NCBI GenBank assembly: GCA_905221605.1 | Contig: CAJNDS010002229.1 | Location: forward strand, 186,001-250,000 | Reading direction: 5' to 3' | Length of the DNA stretch: 64,000 nucleotides | Origin: Symbiodinium natans | Lineage: Eukaryota > Sar > Dinophyceae > Suessiales > Symbiodiniaceae | Shown here: positions 1 through 11,917 of the stretch, in pieces | How the letters are laid out: every line of letters begins with the position of its first letter | Numbering within the stretch: the first letter of the stretch is position 1 | The notes under the pieces: generated by a model | Seen by the model: the letters and a program-made list of their open reading frames with translations, nothing else | The model's database searches: none | Told to the model about the DNA's origin: nothing | Made by a program: the position numbers and the translations under genes

Positions 1-72
1 CTGTTTCCTCTGAAACAAGGCGGTTCAACAGTACCAACCTTACCCTGCTCCTGTTTTCACAATTCATCCTTT

Positions 73-2720
73 TTGTTGTCATTATTTCGAAAAGAAAAAG
101 GGAAGGGAGAGATAAGGGAGAGAGGATCGATAAAGATGAGTCCCATGTTCTCCGTGCCTTGTTTTGTCTTTGCTCTTCCTGTTAAAAATGCAATCCTGTC
201 TATCTCTCCTCCTCCTTTTTGTTTAACGGAAAAAACACAAGAAAAGAAAACAAGAGGGGAATGGAGGCCCTTTTCCATTCTCATACTTTTTCAATGGTTG
301 GGGAAAGTGGCTGGGTTGGCTGCTTGCCCGTGGCCCTCCTCCATGCTTCAGCATATCCCTCCTCTCGCCCTATCTCTTCGGTTCTTTTCATTGTTCCCAA
401 ACGGAAACAGAAAGCGAGTTCCTTTCATTTTCATTGTTCTAGCTTTGGCTTTTTATTTTACAGGGAAACGAACAAGAGAGAACAAAGACAAGAGAGAAAA
501 GATGAAGACAAGCACCATCTTCTCTTTGACATGGGTAAGGAACGGGTGTCCCTTTGGATCGTTTTCTGCATCTTCAAGCGAGAAAAAAGGACGCACCTTC
601 TCATTCAAAAGGGACAGGGGAGAGATGATGGGTCTAGAGGAATGCCACCTTCTTTGCGCCTTGTTTAGTCCGTCCCTCTCCTTGCTTCCTGTCTCTTCTA
701 TTCCTTGCAGTACGCTTCCAGAAAAAAGGCATCCTTGTGATCTCTCCTCTCTCACTTCTTTTTCCCTTCTCTCCATCTATTACCTTTTAACTTTTAACTG
801 ATTAAAAGCAGGAAAGGAACTTGAATGATAAAGCTGGTGACTCCTTGCACGTGGACCTTGCCGTACTTCATCATATCCCACTTCTCGGCCTATCTCTTCT
901 GTTCCTTTCCTTACCCTTCTCCTTTGTTCATACTTCTTCCTTTTTGTTTTCCTTATTTCGACAAGGAAGAGGGAAGGGAGAGATAAGGGAGAGAGGATCG
1001 ATAAGTTCCATCTTCTCTGTGCCTTGTTTTGTCTTTCCTTCTCCTTTATTAATCTCTCTTCTATTCTTGTCTTTGCTCTTCCTCCTTCTCTCTCCCTCCT
1101 CTTCAACGACAAAAACAGAATAGAAATTAAAGTAAGAGGGGGACGGAGGCCCTTTTTCCATTCTTATCCTTTTTCAATGGTTGGGGAAAGTGAGCGGGGT
1201 TGGCTGCTTGCCCGTGGCCCTCCTCCATGCTTCAGCATATCCCTCCTCTCGCCGTATCTCTTCGGCTATTATCGTTGTTCCCAAACGGAAAAAGAAAGCG
1301 AGTTCCTTTCATTTTCATGGTTCTTTCTTTGGCTTTTTTATTTTACAGGGAAACGAACAAGAGAGAACAAAGACAAGAGAGGAAAGATGAAGACAAGTAC
1401 CATCTTCTCTTGGCCATGGGCGATGGAACGGGTGTCCCTTTGGATCGTTTTCTGCATCTTCAAGCGAGAAAAAAGGACGCCCCCGAAACAAAAAACAACA
1501 ATGTCTCTCTCTGTCTCTATCCCTGTCGCTATCTATCTTTCTTTCGCTCTTTCTTTAGCTTTCGCTCTTTCCCTGTCCCTACCTCTATCTCTCACTCACT
1601 CATTCTCAGTCTTTCAGTCTCTCAGTCTCTCTATCTCACTCTATGCGCGATGGAAGCAGGCGCTTGCTGTACGCTTCCAGAAAAAAGGCATCCTTGTGAT
1701 CTCTCCTCTCTCACGTCTTTTTCCCTTCTCTCCATCTATTACCTTTTAACTGATTAAAAGCAGGAAAGGAACTTGAATGATAAAGCTGGTGACTCCTTGC
1801 ATGTGGACCTTGCCGTACTTCATCATATCCCACTTCTCATCTCTTCTGTTCCTTTCCTTACCCTTCTCCTTTGTTCATACTTCTTCCTTTTTGTTTTCCT
1901 TATTTCGACAAGGAAGAGGGAAGGGAGAGATAAGGGAGAGAGGATCGATAAGTTCCATCTTCTCTGTGCCTTGTTTTGTCTTTCCTTCTCCTTTATTAAT
2001 CTCTCTTCTATTCTTGTCTTTGCTCTTCCTGTTAACAATCCTGTCTATTTATCCTCCTCCTTCTCCCTTCTCCCTTCTCTTCACCGACAAAAAAACACNN
2101 NNNNNNNNNNNNNNNNNNNNNNNNNNNNNNNNNNNNNNNNNNNNNNNNNNNNNNNNNNNNNNNNNNNNNNNNNNNNNNNNNNNNNNNNNNNNNNNNNNTT
2201 TCCTTATTTCGACAAGGAAGAGGGAAGGGAGAGATAAGGGAGAGAGGATCGATAAGTTCCATCTTCTCTGTGCCTTGTTTTGTCTTTCCTTCTCCTTTAT
2301 TAATCTCTCTTCTATTCTTGTCTTTGCTCTTCCTGTTAAGAATCAATCCTGTCTATTTATCCTCCTCCTTCTCCCTTCTCCCTTCTCTTCACCGACAAAA
2401 AAACACAAGAAAAGACAAAAACACAGGGAAATGGAGGCCCTTTTCTTTTCTTATGCTTTTTCAATGGTTGGGGAAAGTGACGTGGCCCCTGTCCATGCTT
2501 CAGCGTATCCCTCCCCTTGCCCTATCTCCTTGGTTCTTTCCATTGTTCCCAAACGGAAAAGAAAGCGAGTTCCTTTCATTTTCATTGTTCTTCCTTTGGT
2601 TTTTTATTTCAAAGGCAAACGAACAAGAGAGAAGAAAGACAAGAAAGAGAGGAAAGACGAAGACGAGTACCATCTTCTCTTTGCCACGGGCAAAACCCGA
2701 GCCCTAGCTTCCAAATAAAC
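73..2720. repeat. CT/GA-rich long tandem repeat, about 0.87-0.95 kb period
   Basis: A long imperfect tandem repeat. A landmark block starting with CTTATTTCGACAAGGAAGAG and containing GAGAGAGGATCGATAAG recurs near 84 (diverged), 950, 1899 and 2202. A second landmark, TTTTTCAATGGTTGGGGAAA, recurs near 288, 1171 and 2458. A third, CCATCTATTACCTTTTAAC, occurs near 773 and 1732. Spacing between full copies is about 870-950 bp; the third copy is interrupted by the N gap. Open frames here are a by-product of pyrimidine-rich sequence lacking stops and show no recognisable domain, so I call no gene. Confidence 0.8.
2099..2198. other. assembly gap (100 N)
   Basis: Exactly 100 N characters, the usual arbitrary gap length. 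It falls inside the CT-rich tandem repeat, so the true copy number there is unknown. Confidence 0.99.
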
Positions 2721-2825
2721 CCTATTTAAGCCACCGGGGGGGGGAGGGGCGCCAGGCGGCCAGGGGGACAGGGTAGAAAGGCCCGAAACCACCTAAACTA
2801 TCTAAACTATCTAACCTTGAATATG

Positions 2826-3795
2826 TAGTATGTGGGAGCTCAGTTCTCCAAAAACTTAAGGGGGACACTGCTTGCGATTTGTCATTTTGGGAGCTCCGTT
2901 TTTCAAAAACTTACGGGGGACACTGCTGGCGATTTGACATTTTGGGAGCGCAGTTTTCCAAAAGCAGGGGTACACTGCTTGCGAATTGTCATTTTGGGAC
3001 CTCAGGTTTCCAAAAACTTTAGGGTGGACACTGCTTGCGATTCATCATTTTAGGTGCTCAGTTGTCCAAAAGCTTAAAGGGGACACTGCTGGCGATTTAT
3101 CATTTTGGGAGCTCCATTTTCCAAAAAAATCAGGGGGGCACTGCTTGCGATCTGTCATTTTGGGCGCTCAGTTTTCCAAAAAAAAAAAGAGGGGGGACAC
3201 AGCTTGCGATTTGTCATTTTGGGAGCTCCGTTTTCCAAAAACTGAAGGGGGACACTGCTTGCGATTTGTCCTTTTGGGAGCTCAGTTTTCCGAACACTTA
3301 CTTGCGATTTGTCATTTTGAAAGTTCGGTTTTCCAAAAAATTAAGGGGGCACACTGCTTGCGATTTGTCATTTTGGGAGCTCAGTTTTCCAGAAACTTAG
3401 GGGGGGCACGCTTGCGATTTGTCATTTTGGGAGCTCGGTTTTCCAAAAACTTAGAGGGGGACACTGCTTGCGATTTGTCATTTTGGAAGCTCTGTTTTCC
3501 AAAACTTCAGGGGGACAATGCTTGTGACTTCTCATCTTGGGAGCTCAGTTTTCCAAACGCTTAAAGGGGACTCTGCTTGCGATTTGTCATTTTGGAAGCC
3601 CTGTTTTCCAAAACTTCAGGGGTAACAATGCTTGCGATTTGTCATTTTGGGAGCCCAGTTTTCCAAAAACTTAAGAGGGACACTGCTTGCGATTTATCGT
3701 TTTGGGAGCTCAGTTTTCCAAACGCTTACGGGGGACACTGCTTGCGATTTGTCATTTCGGGAGCTCAGTTTTCCAAAAACTTAAGGGTGACTTAA
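2826..3795. repeat. 55-bp satellite, about 17 copies
   Basis: Tandem array whose unit carries GGGAGCTCAGTTTTCCAAAA, then a variable A/G-rich stretch, then CACTGCTTGCGATTTGTC. The unit is about 55 bp and roughly 17 copies fit the interval; copies differ by small indels, especially in the A and G runs. Because 55 is not a multiple of three, the frames drift and the apparent peptides (repeating CDLSFWE) are not evidence of a protein. Confidence 0.85.
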
Positions 3796-3831
3796 ATTCC
3801 AGCCCCCCCTCTGCCCAAGGCCGTCCCCAGG

Positions 3832-4021
3832 AAGAACAAGAAGAAGAGAAGAGAAGGAGAAGGAGAAGGAGAAGGAGAAGGAGAAGGAGAAGGAGAAGGA
3901 TAAGGGGAAGGAGAAGGAGAAGGAGAAGGAGAAGGAGACGGAGACGGAGAAGGAGAAGGAGAAGGAGAAGGGAAGAGAAGAGAAGAGAAGGAGAAGGGAA
4001 GAGAAGAGAAGAGAAGGGCAG

Positions 4022-4062
<41 letters not shown>

Positions 4063-4070
4063 CGCAGAGA
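3832..4070. repeat. GGAGAA/GAGAAG hexamer and GA microsatellite
   Basis: Continuous purine run: AGGAGA-type hexamers to about 3970, then GAGAA units, then a GA dinucleotide run at 4024-4062. It directly follows the 55-bp satellite. Open frames on both strands are low-complexity artefacts. Confidence 0.9.
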
Positions 4071-4929
4071 AGCGGGAGGAAATTGTAGTGAGATGGATTG
4101 TGTCCTTACACAAACATTCAAAGAAGAGAAAGAAGAGAGGCGAGGGTGGATGAAGGTAGTGAGATTGAATAGTGGCGCCTCTCAGAATTTGTTGTTTATT
4201 CCTTCTTTCTTTCTTCCTCCCAAAGACCAGAAAGGGATGAGAGGAGAGTTACGACAATTGAAATGTTCTTTGTCCTTCTCCTTGATAAGAAAGAAGAAAA
4301 AACACTTTTGTTCATTCCTTGGTGTTTTCCTCTTGTCGTCTGTTCCTTCTCGCTGAATGAGTCTGTTGAAAGAACACGCACAAATGAACAGGGGAGCCGT
4401 TTTGTCCGTTCTGAACAGAACTGTTGGAACTCAGGGGGGGTGGATTGCAGACAAACTGGAGGGAACAGGGGAACTCAGCCCTGCGAGGGGCCACTTTTTG
4501 CAACATAACTGCCCCCCACGTGCACACGCGCAGCCCCAAATCTGACTTCGCGAGACTGTTTGCAATTCTCTCCTCCATAAGAAAAGCAAAGAGCAGAGAA
4601 AAAGCGAGAAGAGATGTGAGCGAGGACGAAGGTAACGAGATGATCTTGGGTTCTTGGACATTCATCTTTGTTTCCGGCAAGAACAGAGCCAGAGAAGAGA
4701 GATAAGAGAGCAGAGGAGAGGATGGATGAAGGCAGTGAGAATGAATCAGGGCGCCTCCCCCTTATTTTTTGGTTTATTTTCTTCCTCATTTCTTCTCCAA
4801 CAGGCAAGAAAGGGAAGAGAGGAGAGATGAGGAGAGTGTGTAAATAGAAGAGTGACATGTTTTCATGTTTACCTCTGCCTTGTTCTTCTCCTGTTATCCG
4901 ACTCCTTTTCTCCTGAAAGAACCGTACGT

Positions 4930-6400
4930 TAGTTAAAGGTTTGTTGCTTTCCTCTTGTTGTCTGTTCCTTTCTCGCTGAATGGGAAGATCAAAAGAACAT
5001 GCTGGACAGGGGCACAGGGGAACCGTCTTCGTCCTTGTATATACCCCCTTCTTTCTCCTCAACCGAAGGAACGGAAAAGTTGGAACGCAGGGGAAAGATT
5101 AAAGAAGGCAAAAGGAAGGGAACAGGGGAACTCATCCCTGTCCTAGGGGGAGAATGGGCCTCCCTTACGCAACAAACAAGTACTTGCTTCTCCTTTTTCC
5201 CGTCCATGTGCTTCGCTCATCTAGTGTTATGCATTCTCTCCTCCATAGAGAGCAGAGAGAAGAGGGAGGATGAATGTGGTGACATTGGTTTGTGCTGTTA
5301 AATCTTCATTCTGTAACAAAAGAACCACATGGAGGATGAATGCAGTGAGACTGAGTAAGGGCGCTTATCTTTATCCCTTCCTTGTGTGTTTCTTGTACAT
5401 TCTGCTCGTGGCTTCCTCTTTCTTTTGAGATTGGCTTGTGTTCTCAAATCTTCTTTCTGCAAGAAGAGCATCACTTATTCCTGCCTCGTGTTTTTCTTGT
5501 ACATTCTGCTCGCGGCTTCCTCTTTCTTTTTCTTGTTGTTATCTAGCTTGCTTAAACACTCTTGTTGGTTCCTTGTTTTTCCCCTGTTGTCTGTTCCTTT
5601 CTCGCTGAATGGGAAGATCAAGAAAACATGCTGGACAGGGGAGACGTCGTCGTCCTTGTATACACCCTTCTTTCTCCGTAAACGAAGGAACGGACGAGTT
5701 GGAACGCAGGGGAGAGATTAAAGAAGGCAAGAGGAAGGGAACAGGGGAACTCATCCCTGCCCTAGGGGGAGAGTGGGCCTCCTGATGCAACAAACAACTA
5801 ACTACTTGCTTCTCTCTCATCTTCCCGTCCATGTGCTTCGCTCATCTAGTGTTATGCATTCTCTCTCGCGCAAGAAAATCAAGAAGAGACACAAGCTAGA
5901 AGGGAGAGAGCAGAGAGAAGAAGTAGGATAAGAAGAGAACCACAGAAGAGAAAGAAGAGAGGATTAGAGGATGAGTGCAGTGAGACTGAGTGTGGGCACT
6001 TCTCTTTGCGATGGGTTTTCATTCCTCGTGTTTTCCTTGTACATTCTGCTCGTGGTTTCCTCGTCCTTGTTCTTGTTGTTCTCTTTATCTAGCTTGCTTA
6101 AACACTCTTGCTAACACCTGTAGATAAAATGAACCTGCATAAGTGGACAGTGGAACCGTCTTCGTCCTTCTTCTTTACCCCTTCTTTCTCCTTAAAAGAC
6201 GGAACAGAACAGTTGGAGCGCAGAGGAGGGACTAAAGAAGGCAAAGGAAGGGAACAGGGGAACTCGTTCCTGCTCTACGAGGAGTGGGCCTCCCCTATGC
6301 AACAAACAACTACCTGCTTCTCGCTCTTCCCGTCCATGCGCTTCGCTCATCTAGTGTTACGCATTCTCTCCTCCATAAGCAAAACAAGAGACAAAAGCTA
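4930..6400. repeat. second CT-rich long repeat, three diverged copies
   Basis: Blocks recur near 4958-5247, 5585-5860 and 6170-6380. Shared landmarks are TCTGTTCCTTTCTCGCTGAA (copies 1 and 2), GGAAGGGAACAGGGGAACTC (all three) and CTTCGCTCATCTAGTGTTA (all three). Spacing is about 500-630 bp. An older relative of the first landmark lies near 4335. No coding domain is recognisable. Confidence 0.7.
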
Positions 6401-6493
6401 GAAGTGAGAGAGCAGACAGAAGAGGGAGGATGAATGGGTTGAGATTGACATGTGTTCTTTATATGTAGCCATTATTCTCCTCGGTAAGAAGAG

Positions 6494-6537
<44 letters not shown>

Positions 6538-6585
6538 GAGCGCGAGAGAGAGAGAGAGAGAGTGAGACAGAGAGAGAGCGAAAAG
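6494..6585. repeat. GA microsatellite
   Basis: Nearly uninterrupted GA dinucleotide run with a few interruptions (GAGCGC, GTGAGAC), inside the purine/pyrimidine-rich block. Confidence 0.95.
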
Positions 6586-6987
6586 AGGAGACGGTGGATG
6601 AAGGTAGTGAGACTGACTTTTTCTTTGATGATTCCTTCCACTTTCCTTTTCTTCTACCCAAAGTCAAGAAAGGAAGAGAGGAGAGGGTGTAAAGTGAATA
6701 GTGACTGAATGTAAAGAGTTCTATGGTTCCTTGATCTTCTCCTGTTCCGACCCCTTTTTCTCCTCGACAACAGGAAGGGGTCATACACCCTGGACTGTTC
6801 GTACAATCCTTTTATAACCGTTGAATGCACAACCCTAGACCATGAACCCAAAAGACATAAAATGTCACCTACTTTCTAGTAGCAATATGCATAATATGAA
6901 ACGCAAACTACTCATTTGATAAGTGTTAATACTGTTGAAGTAAAACCCAAAGCAAGTAATCACATTATACCTAAAGGTCCATGGCAC

Positions 6988-7051
6988 ATATATATATATA
7001 TATCTCTATATATATGTAACATTTACATATATATATATATATATGTATATG
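6988..7051. repeat. TA microsatellite
   Basis: Two TA dinucleotide runs separated by TCTCTATATATATGTAACAT. It sits near the left border of the half-GC compartment. Confidence 0.95.
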
Positions 7052-7089
7052 TGCGGTCCCCAAAAAGGAAGGAACAACATGTTCCAAAA

Positions 7090-9220
7090 AGAAACCTAGT
7101 GTTGTGTCCGACGTGAAATCTCTGTACGGCTGCCATTGCTTTGATGTATGAGCACGAAGCTGTCCGGGAGTTCAGCCCACTCAGCGGCAGCCGCAGCGGC
7201 CAAATCACGAAACGGGACAGAGACATCCGCAGCCTTCGTACACAAACTGCTGTGGGGGCCAAAAGAACCGCAAAATTGGGATCAAACACCCTGCACTACC
7301 ACTTGCTCTATTGACGAAACTTTAATCAGATATCTACAGGGAAGCCGAATGAGAGCATTTTTGAAGATTTACACCGTGCCGTATTCACTTCTGACTCTTA
7401 ACCTGTGGGTGATGTTGGTTTGGCCGCGGGAGTTCGAAAAGACAGTGTGGGCACAAGTACAACGCAGGCCCCCTTAATGCGTCCAAGGTACCTGCTTCTG
7501 TCTGAGGAACTTCCCAAATCCTGTTGGGCCCCGACCTCTGTGCTTCCTGTGCAGTGACTGGTCTTTCGTTGGCACGCGCACACCAAAAAAACGGCAAGGC
7601 TCCACCAATACAAAGCACGCCGCCTGCGCTTTCTTTGCATGGGCGCCGCGGTGTCTTCGGCCACGGCAACCCGAACCTCAAAACAAAAATGCATGCCCAA
7701 GGATTCCTCGCTGACAGAGAGCAGAGCGGGACCTTTCTGCACACTTATCGCCGGCTCCAGGGGCTTCAGTCACAAAGGCAGGCGAGTGACCAGGTAGACC
7801 CCAGTGTAGGGCAACAAATATACAGAGAGGATGCCAAACAAAACCTTTACCATGCCAAGGGGCTTTCACGATTGCATCGTTGTCGATGTTGTCAGCCATG
7901 GATTTCCTGGTCGCTGGAAGTTGGCGCGCCTCAAAAACGGCCAGCTCCGTTTCGAAGCTCTCCTGACAGGCAAATCCCATCGCACCATCCCGCTCGTGCA
8001 TGGCTATGCTGCCACCCAACTACCAACAAAACACGACACATGCCAGCTGCAATTGCAAATATCCGCACCCGCCTCCAATTCTTTCGTGATGCGCTGTCTT
8101 GGAACAGCTGGCTGCACAATGCCCGCGCCCACCGGAAGCTGGCAGGCAATGACAACCAATGTCAGCACAAACTGTTGCCTATCGACACCTTCATGCCACA
8201 TATAGCAAAACGTGAGGCACACACACACACAAACCCAAAAAAACGTTGGCGTCTCCACGCCTGCATCGGCAAAGGGGGGCTATTCTCAGGAAGAAGTGGC
8301 ATGGTGGTTGGCGCCGTTGCCCGGACCACGGCCTTACGCGTCGCACCATGCTCCCACGTGTTCAGCATGCTACATCGCCACATGGTGCCACGCTTTGCCT
8401 CCACATGTTCAGGAACTCCCGCTAGCATCGGAGCAGTGAAACTGGACGTCGATGGTGACGCCTGACAACGGCACGTCTTCTGCACATTTGCTACATTGCA
8501 ATGATGTGTGCTCCTTGGGACATCTACATCATGCTACGCGCTTTTTGGAAACAACAATCGGCAAAACGTGCCTCGGACTCCGTTGCCACGTTGCTCTGGG
8601 GAGTTGCTGTTGGGGAATCTGATGGGGCTAACGCCAAATGTCCTGAAACAAGTACGTGTTCTCAACAAGTTCCGACTGTCCGACTGGCACACTGCGCAAA
8701 TCAAGAAATCTGATGAACCCAAGTTCAAGACAGCGTGCATAATGTGCAAGCCACGAATCCGGCCCGGGCAAAAATGCCATGTCCCGGCTTGCAAGAAAAG
8801 TACGCCACGCCTTTGATGGACCCATCCTGGAAATTGCTCGCGTTCACAACAAAAACATGAACTGGCATGTATTTGCATCGCTACCGAATGTTAATTTAAT
8901 GTGAACCAGATGGAATACGGGCGGGGTCAACGCTACGTCTGCAGGTTCCAATGGTTCCTGTCACAATTTGTGGTTGCAAAAACCTTTATTGAAGCCAGGC
9001 GGACATTCTTGCCAACCTGGTCATCCAACTCCACTCCGATCCTTGGCGAACATGAACAGGTAGATTCTCACAACTCGATACAATGTACAAGGGTCGTCAC
9101 AATGTGCTACGACTGGGAGCCTGATCGACCCTTGTCCTGACTTCAACAAATCTCTCGTTGAAAAGTCAAATGTTGCATTGCATACCACCATATGCCCGAC
9201 AACCTTTCTGCCGGACATGA
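7090..9220. other. no recognisable gene
   Basis: About half-GC sequence with overlapping open frames on both strands, none with a domain I recognise and none clearly dominant. Short plus-strand stretches (7831-8205 and 8508-8816, the latter with two CxxC-like pairs) could be decayed retroelement coding sequence because a LINE 3' end follows immediately, but this is only inference. Confidence 0.4.
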
Positions 9221-9257
9221 CACATGTGCACATTCGATCTCGATGTCTCGTGCATGA

Positions 9258-10189
9258 GTGACCTTGCCCGCGTAAACAGGCGTCCTTGTAATTACGCTCT
9301 GCCAGCCTTGCCACCAAGCGCCTGCGCGCTCTTGCGTTCTCAAGCTGGGCCGCACGCGGGCGCCTGGTTAACAGCCATTCCAGCGGAGCCCGCCACCACA
9401 CTGCCCGCGCAAGCAATGCAGCTCGCCTTGCACCGCCGAATGCGCCTCCCGCTCCCCCTACGATTAAGTCGGTGCGGCCCATCTCCCGGTTGCGGCGAGC
9501 TCGTCGACACGTTCGGCGATCATGCCTTGGCCTGCCCTCGCACAGGGCTGTTGGCTCGGCGAGCAAAGACCGTTGAACGGGCATGGGTGAGGGTCGCACG
9601 CGCAGCTGTTGGAGCAGACGGCCAGGTAGTCCCGCAGCAATGGCTCTGCAACACCACTGCTCCTGGCGTTGCCCCAGGCGACAGACGCCGCCTCGACTTG
9701 GTGATCTACGGAGCAACGCCTATGGGTGGAGCAGTGGTGGAGCGTTGTGCTGTGATGCGACCCTGGTGTCGCCGCTCACGCGCACGGGCCAGGCCCAACC
9801 CTGCGCTGCCGCGCACGACGGCGCCATGCTGCGGGTGGCCGAGCGGCGCAAGCGAACCCGGAGCTCAGCGCGGCGGTCCGCAGCGGTTCCTCGTCCTCGG
9901 CTCCGAAGTAGGGGGGCGCTGGAATGAGGCAGCACAGGGGCTCGTGAGAGACTTGGCGCGCGTTCGCACCCAACGGGCCCCGCCGGCACTGCGAGCTGCG
10001 GCCACATCCGCCTGGACAACACGGTGGTGCGCGGCTCTGGCTGTAGCGGTACAGCAGGCAGTGACCAGCACGGCCCTAGGAAGCCCATGGCCCGCGCCGC
10101 CACACGCGAGCCAGCGACAGGGCCCCGCGCTCGACCAGGTGCTCGACCTCGCCGACGCTGCGGGGCCGAGCCGATTGCCGCTGCGCTAG
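9258..10189 (+). pseudogene. LINE reverse-transcriptase C-terminal region, frameshifted
   Basis: Decayed 3' end of a non-LTR retrotransposon ORF. A cysteine/histidine cluster of the kind found near the C-terminus of LINE ORF2 proteins is visible: CGPSPGCG followed by DTFGDHALACPRTG. It is followed by RRRLDLVIYGATP and, further on, LVLGSEVGGRWNEAAQ. The reading frame is broken twice: it shifts near 9,720-9,740 (continuing as CCDATLVSPLTRTG) and back near 9,860-9,890, ending at a stop at 10,189. No palm-domain catalytic motif was recognised upstream, so this is 5'-truncated. Resemblance to dinoflagellate LINEs is from memory of the family. Confidence 0.75.
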
Positions 10190-11635
10190 CCCGCTAGCCG
10201 TAGTGGGGCGGCAAGGGTGACTATAGTAGGGTAACTCGACCTCGCAGGACCTCCATCAAAACGTGGAATGATACGCTGCTTGTTGTGCAATCTTGGTTGT
10301 TGCGATTTTACCGTGCGTGCCCTTGTCCGTTTTTTTTCACACCCGCCGGAAAAGACCGGTCCATACAGCAGGGTTTGAGCCGCTGCCCAACCTTGCTGGC
10401 CGATGTGTCGGGCTTGCCTTCACCACGCGGGCAGGGTCTGAGCCCAACAGTCGCGCAGAAACAAAACAAGCACGGCGAGGTGCAACGCCTGGAGTGCTTC
10501 AGTATGCTACAGTTGCGCCAACACTACTACTAGCGCCCGGCATCCCACCCTCCAAAACTTTTATTATGCTGGACGCAGGGGGTTCTTCAGAACGTGGGCA
10601 GCGTTTTTTTTTTTTTTTTCCTCGGACTTTTCCGCCTGCATCTGGTCACCAAAATGCTGAGTTGGTGCGCGAGTTGAAGGAAAACGTGCGCCTTACCCTC
10701 CCCCGAATCTCCTGCAGCAGATTGCAGCTTGTGTGTTGGCGGTGCCGCTGCCCGTTTACCGCCGCAGTTTCCCCCACAGTACGCAGCATTTGCTCGCTGC
10801 CCCTGAAATGGGGCCGTTGCAACACGAGAATGCCGAAACATCAGTTCTCGCAGCCCTCGCCTCGGCTTGTGTGCCACCACGACACGCTTGTGTGCCCACA
10901 AGGACATTCATCTGGCAGCAACTGGCACCTTGGCCCTAACCTGAAAACGTGATTTCGCCGAAAGGGCTTGATTCCGCCAGCATGGAGTAGGCAAGCAACC
11001 GCATATGTCGACCAGAGTCCCAGCTCCCGAGAATGAACCAGGCCCTGGATGGTGTGGACATTGCGACATGGCCCCCTCCTCGGCTTGGCTGTGGCGGCAA
11101 ACACGGCACAACATGGCCTGCGGTTGGGGCGAGTGCTGTCTGGATGACACTGGCGGCTTAGAAGTCGGCAGCCAGGGTGCAGATCGACCCAGGTCGTTCG
11201 CCCGCCGCCTGCAGCTCGGAAGTCGGTAATTAGCATCCACGATCGCGTGATATCGCTGGACGCTTATTGGGTTTAGGATTTGTAGGGCCCAGCGGTGTTT
11301 GTTCTTGTGCCTTCCCATGAAACAGACCTCAAGGCTGCGATTACGAAAAATCCTGAACAGATGGCACCTCTCAGGCGCACAAAGCCGTCCCAAAAAAAGG
11401 AAACACATCACACGTACACAAGGATTGCTGCAGCGCCAGATCGCAACAGCCTTCTTTGCAGAAAGAGATTGCTTTGCGCGCGGAGCGAGATCCAAGTGAT
11501 TCCAAGTGCGCACCCGGCTTGAAAGCGCAGCTGCCGCATGCATTTGTTTCTTGTCCGCACTAAAGGAGATGCAAGTGTTGTCGCGGCGTCGAGAACGCCC
11601 CCCGTCGCGCGAGCGGCTGCACCACTGGTGCCGCG
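10190..11635. other. no recognisable gene
   Basis: Intervening sequence between two LINE remnants. It contains a run of about 15 T near 10,605 and several open frames on both strands without recognisable domains. Nothing further can be supported. Confidence 0.4.
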
Positions 11636-11917
11636 TTGCGCTTGGCTCGCCAGGCCAAGGAGCGGACGTACCCGGAGCTCTGCCGATCAGCCCGCTCCCG
11701 CTGCAGGGCGCGGGCCGCGCCTGCAACCGCTAGAAGCGCAGCCACCTCGGCATATGTGCTCCGCTGGTCTGCCCTCATCTCCACGCGCGCCTTTTGTGCC
11801 AGCCTCCTCGCACTCCCTCTAGCGAACACTGGCAATGTCGATGGAAACATCCCACTCCTCAGCGACGTCTTGGCAGACTGCTCGGCCCCTCCTCCCCTTG
11901 CCAGCCGCATGCCGTGA
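11636..11917 (+). pseudogene. second LINE C-terminal remnant, internally deleted
   Basis: Plus-strand frame containing RTYPELCRSARSRCRARAA and then TSAYVLRWSALISTRAF and PLLSDVLAD. The middle part aligns by eye with the end of the 9,258-10,189 copy (SAWTTRWCAALAVAVQQA), while the segment equivalent to LGSEVGGRW is missing. This suggests a diverged copy of a related LINE with an internal deletion. The call rests on eye alignment and is less secure than the first copy. Confidence 0.5.

Noticed and set aside
2826-3795. CRISPR array
   Set aside because: Units are contiguous satellite repeats without unique spacers, in an evident eukaryotic nuclear context.
3687-4121. arginine-rich and serine/phenylalanine-rich open frames
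   Set aside because: Low-complexity translation of the purine expansion on the two strands.
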